Origin: G039029935 sp039029935
GTDB taxonomy: Bacteria > Chloroflexota > Anaerolineae > Caldilineales > Caldilineaceae
Length of the DNA stretch: 8,009 nucleotides
Direction of reading: 5' to 3'
Assembly: GCA_039029935.1 (NCBI GenBank)
Contig: JBCCFC010000627.1
Coordinates: forward strand, 1 to 8,009
Shown: piece after piece, positions 1-6,474 of the stretch
How positions within the stretch are numbered: position 1 is the stretch's first letter
How the letters are laid out: each line of letters begins with the position of its first letter
Position numbers and translations under genes: made by a program
Notes under the pieces: generated by a model
What the model saw: only the letters and a program-made list of their open reading frames with translations
Told to the model about the DNA's origin: nothing
Database searches by the model: none

Positions 1-100
1 AGAAAATATAGTTAAAAATTAATTTCAACACCAATAAGTGTTATGCCTATCGTGAATAAGATAGACGTACACAGGCCAACACAATCATATTCAGGAGACA
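1..100 (+). promoter_or_regulatory. AT-rich leader of the S8 protease gene
   Basis: The first 100 bases are AT-rich and hold no ORF. A small inverted repeat, AACAC (27-31) and GTGTT (38-42), is separated by six bases. I see no convincing -35/-10 pair. The region ends in a good Shine-Dalgarno just before the protease start. It is presumably the promoter and 5' leader of that gene, but this is inferred from position only, and the real promoter may lie upstream of the window. Confidence 0.35.
93..98 (+). promoter_or_regulatory. Shine-Dalgarno of the S8 protease gene
   Basis: AGGAGA lies 2, 5 and 8 bases before three consecutive in-frame ATG codons (101, 104, 107). The spacing to 101 is too short for normal initiation. 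The second or third ATG is therefore the more likely start, shortening the protein by one or two methionines. Confidence 0.7.
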
Positions 101-2845
101 ATGATGATGACACAGAACAACAAATCACTACATGAACGAACGCTAGAACATCACAGCCGCATGAGTGCAAGCACCATACTCACGGCCTTTTGCACAGCCA
201 TGATTCTCTTTTTCATGCTCTATGTGAATGCCAATGCACAGATGGTGCCGTACTCACAGGAAAAAATTATTGTCAAGGTCAGCGAAGACCTGTCGCAAGC
301 TGAGATTGATGCGCTGATGGCCGAAATGGGCGCAACATTGGACTATGTTTCAGAAGTTAGCGGTATCCAAGTTTGGTTGGTCAGCGGGGTCAGCGTGAAC
401 GATGCCAGTGTACTCTACGCCAATGATGCTCGCATCGACTACATTGGGCTTGATTACGAACTCACAGTGCCTGATGATGAAATCGGCGAAAGTGGACTTA
501 TCAGTGCCAGCGCACTCAATTCAGCACTGGCGACCACACCCAATGATGCTCGTTTTGCCGAACTATGGGGATTAAACAATACGGGACAATCCGGTGGAAC
601 CAATGATGCTGATATTGATGCACCAGAGGCGTGGGATACGCTCACGGATTCAACAATGGTTGTTGCGGTGATTGATACAGGTGTTGACTACACCCATCCA
701 GACCTTGCCAATGTCATGTGGACCAACCCTGGCGAAATCGCTGGTAACGGCATTGATGATGATGGTAATGGCTATGTTGATGATATTCATGGCTATGACT
801 GGGTAAATAACGACGGCGACCCAATTGATGACCACAATCATGGTACACACGTTGCAGGCACGATTGCAGCCGAGGGCAACAACAGCATAGGCGTTGTTGG
901 TGTCAACTGGTCAGCCCAAATTATGGCGCTCAAATTCTTGAGCAGCAGCGGTTCTGGATCAACATCAAATGCAATTCGAGCGATTGACTACGCTACCATG
1001 ATGGGTGCAAACATGACCAATAACAGTTGGGGCTGTGGACCGGGTGGCTGTTTCAGTCAGGCGATGGAAGATTCGATTCAAGCAGCGAATGATGCAGGCG
1101 TTCTCTTTATCGCCGCCGCAGGTAACGACAACAATAACAATGACAACACACCTACCTATCCCGCAAGCTATGATGTCCCCAATGTGATTGCAGTCGCAGC
1201 AACGGACCGCAATGATAACCGCTCCTCTTTCTCTAGCTATGGCGCAACCACTGTTGACTTGGGCGCACCTGGCTCTAGTATTCTGAGTACAGTGCGTGGC
1301 AATGGCTACTCTTCTTTCAACGGTACATCAATGGCGACACCACATGTCGCAGGCGCAGCCGCATTGCTCTGGCAGCACAATCCAAGCTGGTCCGCAGCGC
1401 AGGTAAAAGATTGCTTGCTCGACTCTGTTGACCCAACTTCCGCCATGAATGGCCGCACACTAAGCGGTGGACGCTTGAACATTAACAATGCATTGGCTTG
1501 TGAAGGTTCTGAACCAACACCAACCGATGGCTTGCTTGATATTGCGGATGATGTTACGGTCAATGTAGGCGAATTTGTACAGGTTCCTGTTTCTCTGACC
1601 AATGGCACAGACGGCATTGCGTCAATGGCCTTCTCGGTAGATTACGATGAAAATTGTTTGGTAATGGATGCAACAGACCGCGATGAAGATGGTATTCCTG
1701 ACGCAATTGCATTCAACGTACCAGGACTCTATATCACCAGTGCCATGTTTGACGCCAGTGATACCGACGGCGAGATTGACATCTCTATCTTTGACCAAGT
1801 TGCACCATTGACAGCCATGCCAGATGGCTTAGTCATGACCATGACCTTCTCGACAACTTGTGCGCCAAGTGATGACACACCAATGGTTGCCCCAATTGTA
1901 TTCTCAAGCGACCCAGCCGCCTCCTTTGGCTCAACCAACGGTATGGCAGCAGCAGCCACAACCAGTGACGGTTCAGTCGTGATTATGCCAAATGCACCTG
2001 CCTACGGTGATTGTAACGGCGATGGCACAGTCGATGTTGCGGACATGATTTGTCTGACCTACGAAATCTTTGACGGTGATGGTACGGACCCAGCAAATAC
2101 ACCTGGTGGTTCTTACGCTGGTACACCACTGGCCGATGCCAATGATGATAGCTCAGTTGACGGTGCTGACTACTCTTGTATGGCACTGATTATCTTCGGT
2201 GGCGAATGTGGTGGCGCAGTAGCCGCAGCCAGTGTTAGCGCAGCCAGTGTTAGCGCAGCCAGTGTCGATGTGAGCCGCTCCGGTCGAGCCATTGTTCGCC
2301 AGACAGGTTCACTGCCAGTGCTGGATATGGATACCGCAGCCATGCAGATTGTGAACAATCAACTGATTGTACCAGTCAACTTTGACAACAGCGAGGTAGA
2401 CATCAGTGCAGTCGCCTTCTCGATTGATTATGATGCAACAGTTCTGAGCTTTAATGGTGAAGATGCCGACTTGGATGGCAATGCTGACGGTGTAACGTTC
2501 AACGTCCCAGCCGCCTTCCGCCCAAGTGCAACCTACGATGCCAGCGATGAAGATGGTGAACTTGACCTGCTGGTCATGGATTACTCACTGCCAATCGCAA
2601 CACTGCCAAACGGCCAAATTGCCACCATCACCTTTGACATCATTGGTGACATCAGCGCAGGCACAGCGATTCGTTTCTCGCAGACACCAGCCGCCTCATT
2701 CAGCACAACAATGGGTGAAAGCGTACTCGGTGTAACAGAAGATGTGCCAGTCACGATTGAAGCCATGTCAGATGTTACTGCGGATGACCCAGGCACAGGT
2801 TCACAGACAGAATACTTGATGCACTTGCCACTGGTTTTCCAGTAA
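101..2845 (+). CDS. Secreted subtilisin-family (S8) serine protease with cohesin-like, dockerin and second cohesin-like domains
   Basis: This is an extracellular endopeptidase of 914 residues. Residues 25-46 form a signal peptide (hydrophobic core, probable cleavage ANA|Q at 46/47) behind a long polar N-terminus. Residues 50-123 look like a fervidolysin-type prodomain. The S8 domain spans about 150-470 and has a complete triad: D192 (VIDTGVDYTHPDL), H247 (HGTHVAGTIA) and S410 (NGTSMATPHVAG), with N342 as probable oxyanion residue. Residues 478-630 and 740-887 are two related cohesin-like beta domains sharing AFS(V/I)DYD, FNVP, DASDxDGE and PAASF. Between them, 636-703 holds two dockerin-type calcium loops (DCNGDGTVDVAD and DANDDSSVDGAD). 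An AASVS repeat linker follows at 709-724. The tail ends EYLMHLPLVFQ, resembling C-termini of exported Chloroflexota proteins. ATG 104 or 107 fits the Shine-Dalgarno better than 101. The protease call is very secure; calling the beta modules cohesin-like rests on the pattern and the adjacent dockerin. Confidence 0.93.
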   Translation: MMMTQNNKSLHERTLEHHSRMSASTILTAFCTAMILFFMLYVNANAQMVPYSQEKIIVKVSEDLSQAEIDALMAEMGATLDYVSEVSGIQVWLVSGVSVNDASVLYANDARIDYIGLDYELTVPDDEIGESGLISASALNSALATTPNDARFAELWGLNNTGQSGGTNDADIDAPEAWDTLTDSTMVVAVIDTGVDYTHPDLANVMWTNPGEIAGNGIDDDGNGYVDDIHGYDWVNNDGDPIDDHNHGTHVAGTIAAEGNNSIGVVGVNWSAQIMALKFLSSSGSGSTSNAIRAIDYATMMGANMTNNSWGCGPGGCFSQAMEDSIQAANDAGVLFIAAAGNDNNNNDNTPTYPASYDVPNVIAVAATDRNDNRSSFSSYGATTVDLGAPGSSILSTVRGNGYSSFNGTSMATPHVAGAAALLWQHNPSWSAAQVKDCLLDSVDPTSAMNGRTLSGGRLNINNALACEGSEPTPTDGLLDIADDVTVNVGEFVQVPVSLTNGTDGIASMAFSVDYDENCLVMDATDRDEDGIPDAIAFNVPGLYITSAMFDASDTDGEIDISIFDQVAPLTAMPDGLVMTMTFSTTCAPSDDTPMVAPIVFSSDPAASFGSTNGMAAAATTSDGSVVIMPNAPAYGDCNGDGTVDVADMICLTYEIFDGDGTDPANTPGGSYAGTPLADANDDSSVDGADYSCMALIIFGGECGGAVAAASVSAASVSAASVDVSRSGRAIVRQTGSLPVLDMDTAAMQIVNNQLIVPVNFDNSEVDISAVAFSIDYDATVLSFNGEDADLDGNADGVTFNVPAAFRPSATYDASDEDGELDLLVMDYSLPIATLPNGQIATITFDIIGDISAGTAIRFSQTPAASFSTTMGESVLGVTEDVPVTIEAMSDVTADDPGTGSQTEYLMHLPLVFQ
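2225..2265 (+). repeat. In-frame 15-bp tandem repeat encoding an AASVS linker
   Basis: The unit GCAGCCAGTGTTAGC occurs twice exactly (2225-2239, 2240-2254), followed by an 11-bp partial copy (2255-2265) that diverges into GTCGAT. It is a multiple of three and encodes AASVS-AASVS-AASVD between the dockerin and the second cohesin-like domain. Copy-number change would lengthen or shorten a flexible linker without breaking the frame. Confidence 0.95.
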
Positions 2846-2855
2846 ACAAACACAA

Positions 2856-2881
2856 ATGACTGAAAGAATATTGTCAGTCAT
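2856..2881 (+). other. Small hairpin just downstream of the protease stop
   Basis: ATGACTGA (2856-2863) pairs perfectly with TCAGTCAT (2874-2881) around a 10-base AT-rich loop. It begins 11 bases after the TAA stop. It has no GC-rich stem or T-run, so it is not a classic terminator; it could be a 3'-end stabilising hairpin or a weak operator. Confidence 0.5.
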
Positions 2882-2921
2882 ATCAAAAAGTGTTAATCTT
2901 CTAAAATAGGATTCGGATTGA

Positions 2922-2954
2922 AAGAGGGGTTGGTTATCATAACCAGCCCCTCTT
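2922..2954 (+). terminator. Probable intrinsic terminator of the protease gene
   Basis: A 15-bp stem with one G.T wobble forms between 2922-2936 (AAGAGGGGTTGGTTA) and 2940-2954 (TAACCAGCCCCTCTT), with a 3-base loop. It is followed by CTTTGC, so the U-tract is short and termination may be leaky. The hairpin ends only 20 bases before the epimerase ATG and so may also lie in that gene's leader. Its outer stem, AAGAGGGG/CCCCTCTT, is repeated in the terminator at 7410-7461. Confidence 0.72.
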
Positions 2955-2974
2955 CTTTGCGTAGTAAAACCATT

Positions 2975-3859
2975 ATGAAATTCATCAAATATCAAGCACT
3001 CGGCAATGACTATATCGTGATGCCACCAATCAACCACGCGGAACCGCCAACATTGGAACAAATTCAACGCATCTGCAACCGTCACTATGGCGTCGGTTCC
3101 GATGGCATTTTATGGGGTCCGCTGCCTGACAATGATGCCCAATTTGGCCTGTGTCTGTTCAATCCCGACGGCAGCGAGTTTGAAAAGAGTGGCAATGGAC
3201 TACGCATCTTTGCGCGCTATCTCTGGGATGAGGGGCTGGTGCAAGACAAGCCGTTTACAATTATGTCACCTGGTGGGCTGGTGACGGCGACCATATTGGA
3301 TAACGGTAAGCAAGTCTCCATCGAGATGGGGCAGATCAGCTTTGATAGTACACAGATTCCCGTTAAAGGGGGGCCGCGTGAGGTTTTGAATGAAACGCTC
3401 GCCATCAGTGGACACACCTTCCGCTATTGCGCCGCCACCATCGGCAACCCCCACTGTGTGATCTTGGCCGATGAGTGGGCGTCCTTTCTGGGCGACATCT
3501 CCGCTCAGGAAAAACGGGATGCCCTGCGAGAGTACACATTTAAATGGGGTCCGCTGATTGAATGTGCCCCACGCTTCCCCAACAAGACCAATGTCCAGTT
3601 TATGCGTGTATTGGATCGCAACAATATTCAGATTGAGATATGGGAGCGCGGGGCTGGCTATACACTGGCGTCGGGCAGCAGTAGCTGTGCCGCTGCCGCA
3701 GTCGCCCATCGACTTGAACTGTGTGACGCTCACATCTCTGTTCATTGTTCTGGTGGTACAATTGAGATTAAGATTACACCGGATTGGAATGTATTGATGA
3801 CAGGGGCGGTTTCAAAAATCTGCGAAGGTACGTTATCAGACGAGTTGTTGGCAGATTAA
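2975..3859 (+). CDS. dapF: Diaminopimelate epimerase-family protein with serine at both catalytic cysteine positions
   Basis: This 294-residue protein has the full length of DapF, which converts LL- to meso-diaminopimelate for lysine and peptidoglycan synthesis in the cytoplasm. Family motifs are clear: the N-terminal MKFIKYQALGNDYIVM, FNPDGSEFEKSGNGLRIFARYL (62-83), IGNPHCVIL (156-164) and WERGAGYTLASGSSSCAAA (223-241). The two catalytic cysteines of DapF normally sit in CGNG and ACG(S/T)G. Here both are serine: S72 (codon AGT) and S233 (TCG). The start at 2975 is chosen because DapF proteins begin at this motif; the frame extends to a TTG at 2918, but that would run through the terminator hairpin. 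No Shine-Dalgarno is visible before this ATG. Membership of the DapF fold is secure. Epimerase activity on diaminopimelate is uncertain; it could be a variant isomerase or a protein with another role. Confidence 0.8.
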   Translation: MKFIKYQALGNDYIVMPPINHAEPPTLEQIQRICNRHYGVGSDGILWGPLPDNDAQFGLCLFNPDGSEFEKSGNGLRIFARYLWDEGLVQDKPFTIMSPGGLVTATILDNGKQVSIEMGQISFDSTQIPVKGGPREVLNETLAISGHTFRYCAATIGNPHCVILADEWASFLGDISAQEKRDALREYTFKWGPLIECAPRFPNKTNVQFMRVLDRNNIQIEIWERGAGYTLASGSSSCAAAAVAHRLELCDAHISVHCSGGTIEIKITPDWNVLMTGAVSKICEGTLSDELLAD

Positions 3860-3882
3860 AGGATGTCAGTTGATGTCAGATT

Positions 3883-3890
3883 GGGAGGGG
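3883..3890 (+). promoter_or_regulatory. Shine-Dalgarno that fixes the start of the ATPase gene
   Basis: GGGAGGGG contains a perfect GGAGG (3884-3888) seven bases before ATG 3896. The in-frame ATG at 3863 lies upstream of this site, only three bases after the epimerase stop, and adds eleven residues (MSVDVRLGGAF) unrelated to the domain. Translation most likely begins at 3896. Confidence 0.8.
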
Positions 3891-3895
3891 CGTTT

Positions 3896-5653
3896 ATGCA
3901 GTTACAATATCCATTAGCAGAAAGAATTGGTGATCCATCGCTACTGGTTGGCCGAGAAAAAGAGTTTAAGGAATTACATGAATGGATTGCTCGCATTCCA
4001 GACAGATTGTCTAAATCGCGCGCCTTGTTAGGACGCCGCAAAAGTGGCAAAACGGCCATCCTACAACGTATCTTTAACGAGCTTTGGTCTGCCAATGACA
4101 AGGTGATCCCCTTTTATATTAGCATTCCCGAATCAAGGATTTGGCATCAGGATTTTGCCTCGCTTTATTACCGCACGTTTGCCACACAGTATATTTCTTT
4201 TTTAACACGGAATCCAGAGTTAGTGGATCAGGACCCATTAACATTAGAACAAATTTTGGCATCTGGTGTAGAGCTAAATAATTCATCATTAATTGGTACG
4301 ACAGAGCAAATGATATATGAAGAAGGAAGGGAGCGGTCTGGTTTGATGTGGGAGCTAGCTTATCATGCACCCCACCGCATGGCATCCGTCCAAAAGCAAC
4401 GTTTTGTGGTGATGATTGATGAATTTCAATATCTCTCAACCAACATCTATATGGATAAAGCAACCGAAACTTCCCCAAATACCACCATGCCAGGTAGTTT
4501 TCACCATGTCTCCGAATCAAAGATCGCACCGATGTTGGTGGCTGGTTCCTATATAGGTTGGATGCAGGAAATCATGCATCGTCATCTCAAAGCAGGCCGG
4601 CTGAGTCGACGCTTTATCTCGCCCTATCTGGAAGAGGGTGAAGGGCTAGACGCGGTTTACCAATATGCCGAGGTCTTCAACGTCCCCATCACAAATGAAA
4701 CGGCCTATAATATCAACGACCTTTGTGGCTATGATCCCTTCTTTATTTCCTGTGTCATTCAAAGCGATTACGCGGAAAAAGATTTAACCGACCCAGATAG
4801 TGTGACAGCTACGGTAGACTATGAAGTTCAAACGCCAACCTCTGAGCTGGCAGGGACATGGTATGAGTATATCCAGGGGACTGTCAAGCGTATCAATGAA
4901 CGCTATGGCAAGCAAATGCTGCTCCATCTCAGTAAACACAATGATCGCACATGGACACCCAAACAACTCAAAGAGGCACTCTATCTGGACGAGGATGAAA
5001 ATCGCCTCTATGAAAAGCTGATTGTGCTGGCAAAGAGCGATTTGATTCAAGAAAATCCGTTCAATGACAAGTTTCAAGGTCTACAGGATGGGACGCTCAA
5101 TTTGATTCTACGTCATTATTTTGAAGAGGAAATCAAAGAATTTAAACCTGATTTACGCGCTGACTTTGAAAAGAAACTAGCCCAATCCGAAGCCAAACGC
5201 CGTTCGATCCAAAATAAATACAACGACCTTGTGGGCAAAACGGCAGAACATTATCTTGCTACGCAGATGAGGACCCGTAAACGCTTTAAGTTGCGCGCGT
5301 TCTTCAATGACGTGCCGACTGGCGAACCCTATGACACGCGGCTGAATATGGACGATGTGCGCACTCGTGTCTACATTCAACGCGAGGATGGGCTGAACCG
5401 TGAGTTGGATATTGTGGCGAAGACGACCGATGAGCGTATTCTTTTGGTTGAGGTGAAAAAAGAGAAGCGTAAATCGGGGACCGAGTATGTCAACGAGTTT
5501 TTGGAGAAAGTTGCGCTTTATCGACGGCAACATCCAGAGAAGGTGGTGTTGGTGGGATTTTTGTCATTAGGCGGGTTTACCGAGGATGCGCTGGAACTGT
5601 GTCGGGAACACGACATTGGGTGGTCAAACAACTTGGATGGGGTATCTTTTTAG
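3896..5653 (+). CDS. P-loop ATPase (AAA/STAND-like, archaeal-ATPase type) with C-terminal PD-(D/E)xK nuclease-like domain
   Basis: Numbering is from ATG 3896 (585 residues). The N-terminus reads VGREKEF (18-24), then Walker A GRRKSGKT (46-53), Walker B VVMIDEF (171-177, D175 and E176), and a sensor-like VAGSYIGWM (215-223) followed by an arginine-rich stretch (RLSRR, 235-239). Residues about 335-390 look like a winged helix. A basic helix (about 420-445) leads to a nuclease-like core: E451 in GKTAEHYLATQ, D505 in NRELDIV and E519-x-K521 in LLVEVKKE, the usual PD-(D/E)xK spacing. This layout resembles COG1672-type ATPases with DUF234-like tails. A longer in-frame ATG at 3863 is less likely (see the Shine-Dalgarno entry). 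The gene follows the epimerase by 36 bases and is probably co-transcribed with it. Its exact role is unknown: DNA-acting or defence-like activity is inferred from the domains. The ATPase call is strong, the nuclease call moderate. Confidence 0.82.
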   Translation: MQLQYPLAERIGDPSLLVGREKEFKELHEWIARIPDRLSKSRALLGRRKSGKTAILQRIFNELWSANDKVIPFYISIPESRIWHQDFASLYYRTFATQYISFLTRNPELVDQDPLTLEQILASGVELNNSSLIGTTEQMIYEEGRERSGLMWELAYHAPHRMASVQKQRFVVMIDEFQYLSTNIYMDKATETSPNTTMPGSFHHVSESKIAPMLVAGSYIGWMQEIMHRHLKAGRLSRRFISPYLEEGEGLDAVYQYAEVFNVPITNETAYNINDLCGYDPFFISCVIQSDYAEKDLTDPDSVTATVDYEVQTPTSELAGTWYEYIQGTVKRINERYGKQMLLHLSKHNDRTWTPKQLKEALYLDEDENRLYEKLIVLAKSDLIQENPFNDKFQGLQDGTLNLILRHYFEEEIKEFKPDLRADFEKKLAQSEAKRRSIQNKYNDLVGKTAEHYLATQMRTRKRFKLRAFFNDVPTGEPYDTRLNMDDVRTRVYIQREDGLNRELDIVAKTTDERILLVEVKKEKRKSGTEYVNEFLEKVALYRRQHPEKVVLVGFLSLGGFTEDALELCREHDIGWSNNLDGVSF

Positions 5654-5683
5654 GTGTTTTTTTTGGAAACAGCGTTATTCATA

Positions 5684-5700
5684 TAGTTTATAGTAAACTA
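5684..5700 (+). promoter_or_regulatory. Perfect inverted repeat before the vWA gene
   Basis: TAGTTTA (5684-5690), a TAG spacer and TAAACTA (5694-5700) form a perfect 7-bp inverted repeat directly before the Shine-Dalgarno of the vWA gene. It could be an operator half-site pair or an AU-rich hairpin near the ribosome site. It lies in a 61-bp gap that also has an eight-T run (5657-5664) and a TATAGT (5689-5694) that could be a -10, with only a poor -35 (TTGGAA, 20 bases upstream). Function is inferred. Confidence 0.45.
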
Positions 5701-5703
5701 AAA

Positions 5704-5708
5704 AGGAG
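5704..5708 (+). promoter_or_regulatory. Shine-Dalgarno supporting a GTG start for the vWA gene
   Basis: AGGAG ends six bases before GTG 5715. This spacing supports GTG as the initiation codon, giving MADLHYLEEI at the N-terminus. Confidence 0.85.
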
Positions 5709-5714
5709 AAAAGC

Positions 5715-6377
5715 GTGGCTGACCTGCACTATCTTGAAGAAATTGAATTTGATGACAGTAACCCGGAATCACGCTGTGCCTGTGTGTTGTTGTTGGATGT
5801 ATCGGCATCGATGTCGGGTGCGCCCATCCGCCAGCTAAATGAGGGCTTGGTCGAGTTGCAGACGGCATTACAGGCGGATGATTTGGCCTCTATGCGTGTG
5901 GAACTGGCGGTTGTCACCTTTGGCGGGCGCGTCAACCTCCATCAGGATTTTATCACCGCCAACCAGCTTGAACTGGAACCCGTGACAACATCGGGCAGTA
6001 CACCCATGGGCGAGGCCATCAACTTGGGGTTGGACATGATCCAACGACGCAAGGAGATTTATCGTAGCAATGGCGTGTCCTACTATCGTCCTTGGATCTT
6101 CCTGATTACCGATGGTTCACCAACCGATGAATGGAAAACGGCGGCGGCGCGTGTCCAGGAGGCCGAAGCGAGTAAGTCGGTGGCCTTTTTTGCCGTCGGT
6201 GTACAAAAGGCCAATATGAACACACTGAACCAAATTTCAACACGACAGGCTGTTAAACTACAGGGCTTGCACTTTCAAGAGATGTTTGTGTGGCTGTCGG
6301 AAAGTCTACGCTCGGTTTCGCATTCACAGGTGGGGGATCAGGTGCCGCTTGCGCCGCCGGGGTGGGCTGAGGTGTGA
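5715..6377 (+). CDS. TerY-like von Willebrand factor A domain protein
   Basis: The 220-residue protein is essentially one vWA domain with no signal peptide or membrane segment, so it is probably cytoplasmic. The metal-ion-dependent adhesion site is complete: DVSASMSG (D28, S30, S32), T96 in GSTPMGEAI and D133 in LITDGSPTDEW. The sequence from CVLLLDVSASM through PWIFLITDGSPTDEW to FFAVGVQKANM is typical of the TerY family. Related proteins occur with PP2C phosphatases and kinases in stress-linked phosphorylation modules, where the vWA domain is thought to act as a metal-dependent adaptor. It starts with GTG behind a good Shine-Dalgarno. Its TGA stop (6375-6377) lies inside a degenerate first copy of the tandem repeat leading to the phosphatase gene. 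The fold is secure; partners and function are inferred. Confidence 0.88.
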   Translation: MADLHYLEEIEFDDSNPESRCACVLLLDVSASMSGAPIRQLNEGLVELQTALQADDLASMRVELAVVTFGGRVNLHQDFITANQLELEPVTTSGSTPMGEAINLGLDMIQRRKEIYRSNGVSYYRPWIFLITDGSPTDEWKTAAARVQEAEASKSVAFFAVGVQKANMNTLNQISTRQAVKLQGLHFQEMFVWLSESLRSVSHSQVGDQVPLAPPGWAEV

Positions 6378-6379
6378 TA

Positions 6380-6472
6380 GTGTGATGGTGTTGGGGTGTG
6401 ATGGTGTTGGGGTGTGATGGTGTTGGGGTGTGATGGTGTTGGGGTGTGATGGTGTTGGGGTGTGATGGTGTT
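6380..6472 (+). repeat. 16-bp tandem repeat array between the vWA and PP2C genes
   Basis: The unit GTGTGATGGTGTTGGG is repeated five times exactly (6380-6459), followed by a 13-base partial copy (6460-6472); a degenerate fragment, GTGTGAT, precedes it at 6372-6378. The array fills almost all of the 97-bp gap and ends two bases before the phosphatase ATG. It is G-rich on the + strand, with a GGGG tract every 16 bases (five tracts). Each unit also contains TGATG, a stop overlapping a start. Sixteen is not a multiple of three, so the array is not a protein repeat. Confidence 0.97.
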
Positions 6473-6474
6473 TC

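Noticed and set aside
420..612. CCAATGATGCT occurring three times at 60- and 120-base spacings in the protease gene
   Set aside because: It encodes short NDA tripeptides in different contexts (prodomain, linker, catalytic domain start) with no flanking similarity; codon preference explains it.
2918..2974. 19-residue N-terminal extension of the epimerase from a TTG start
   Set aside because: It would translate through the terminator hairpin, and DapF proteins start at the MKFxKYQxLGND motif.
3266..3745. 159-codon - strand frame opposite the epimerase
   Set aside because: It lies entirely antisense to a well-recognised gene and shows no domain; it is a shadow frame.
5663..5694. TTGGAA / TATAGT as a promoter for the vWA gene
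   Set aside because: The 20-base spacer and poor -35 match make this too weak to list as a promoter.
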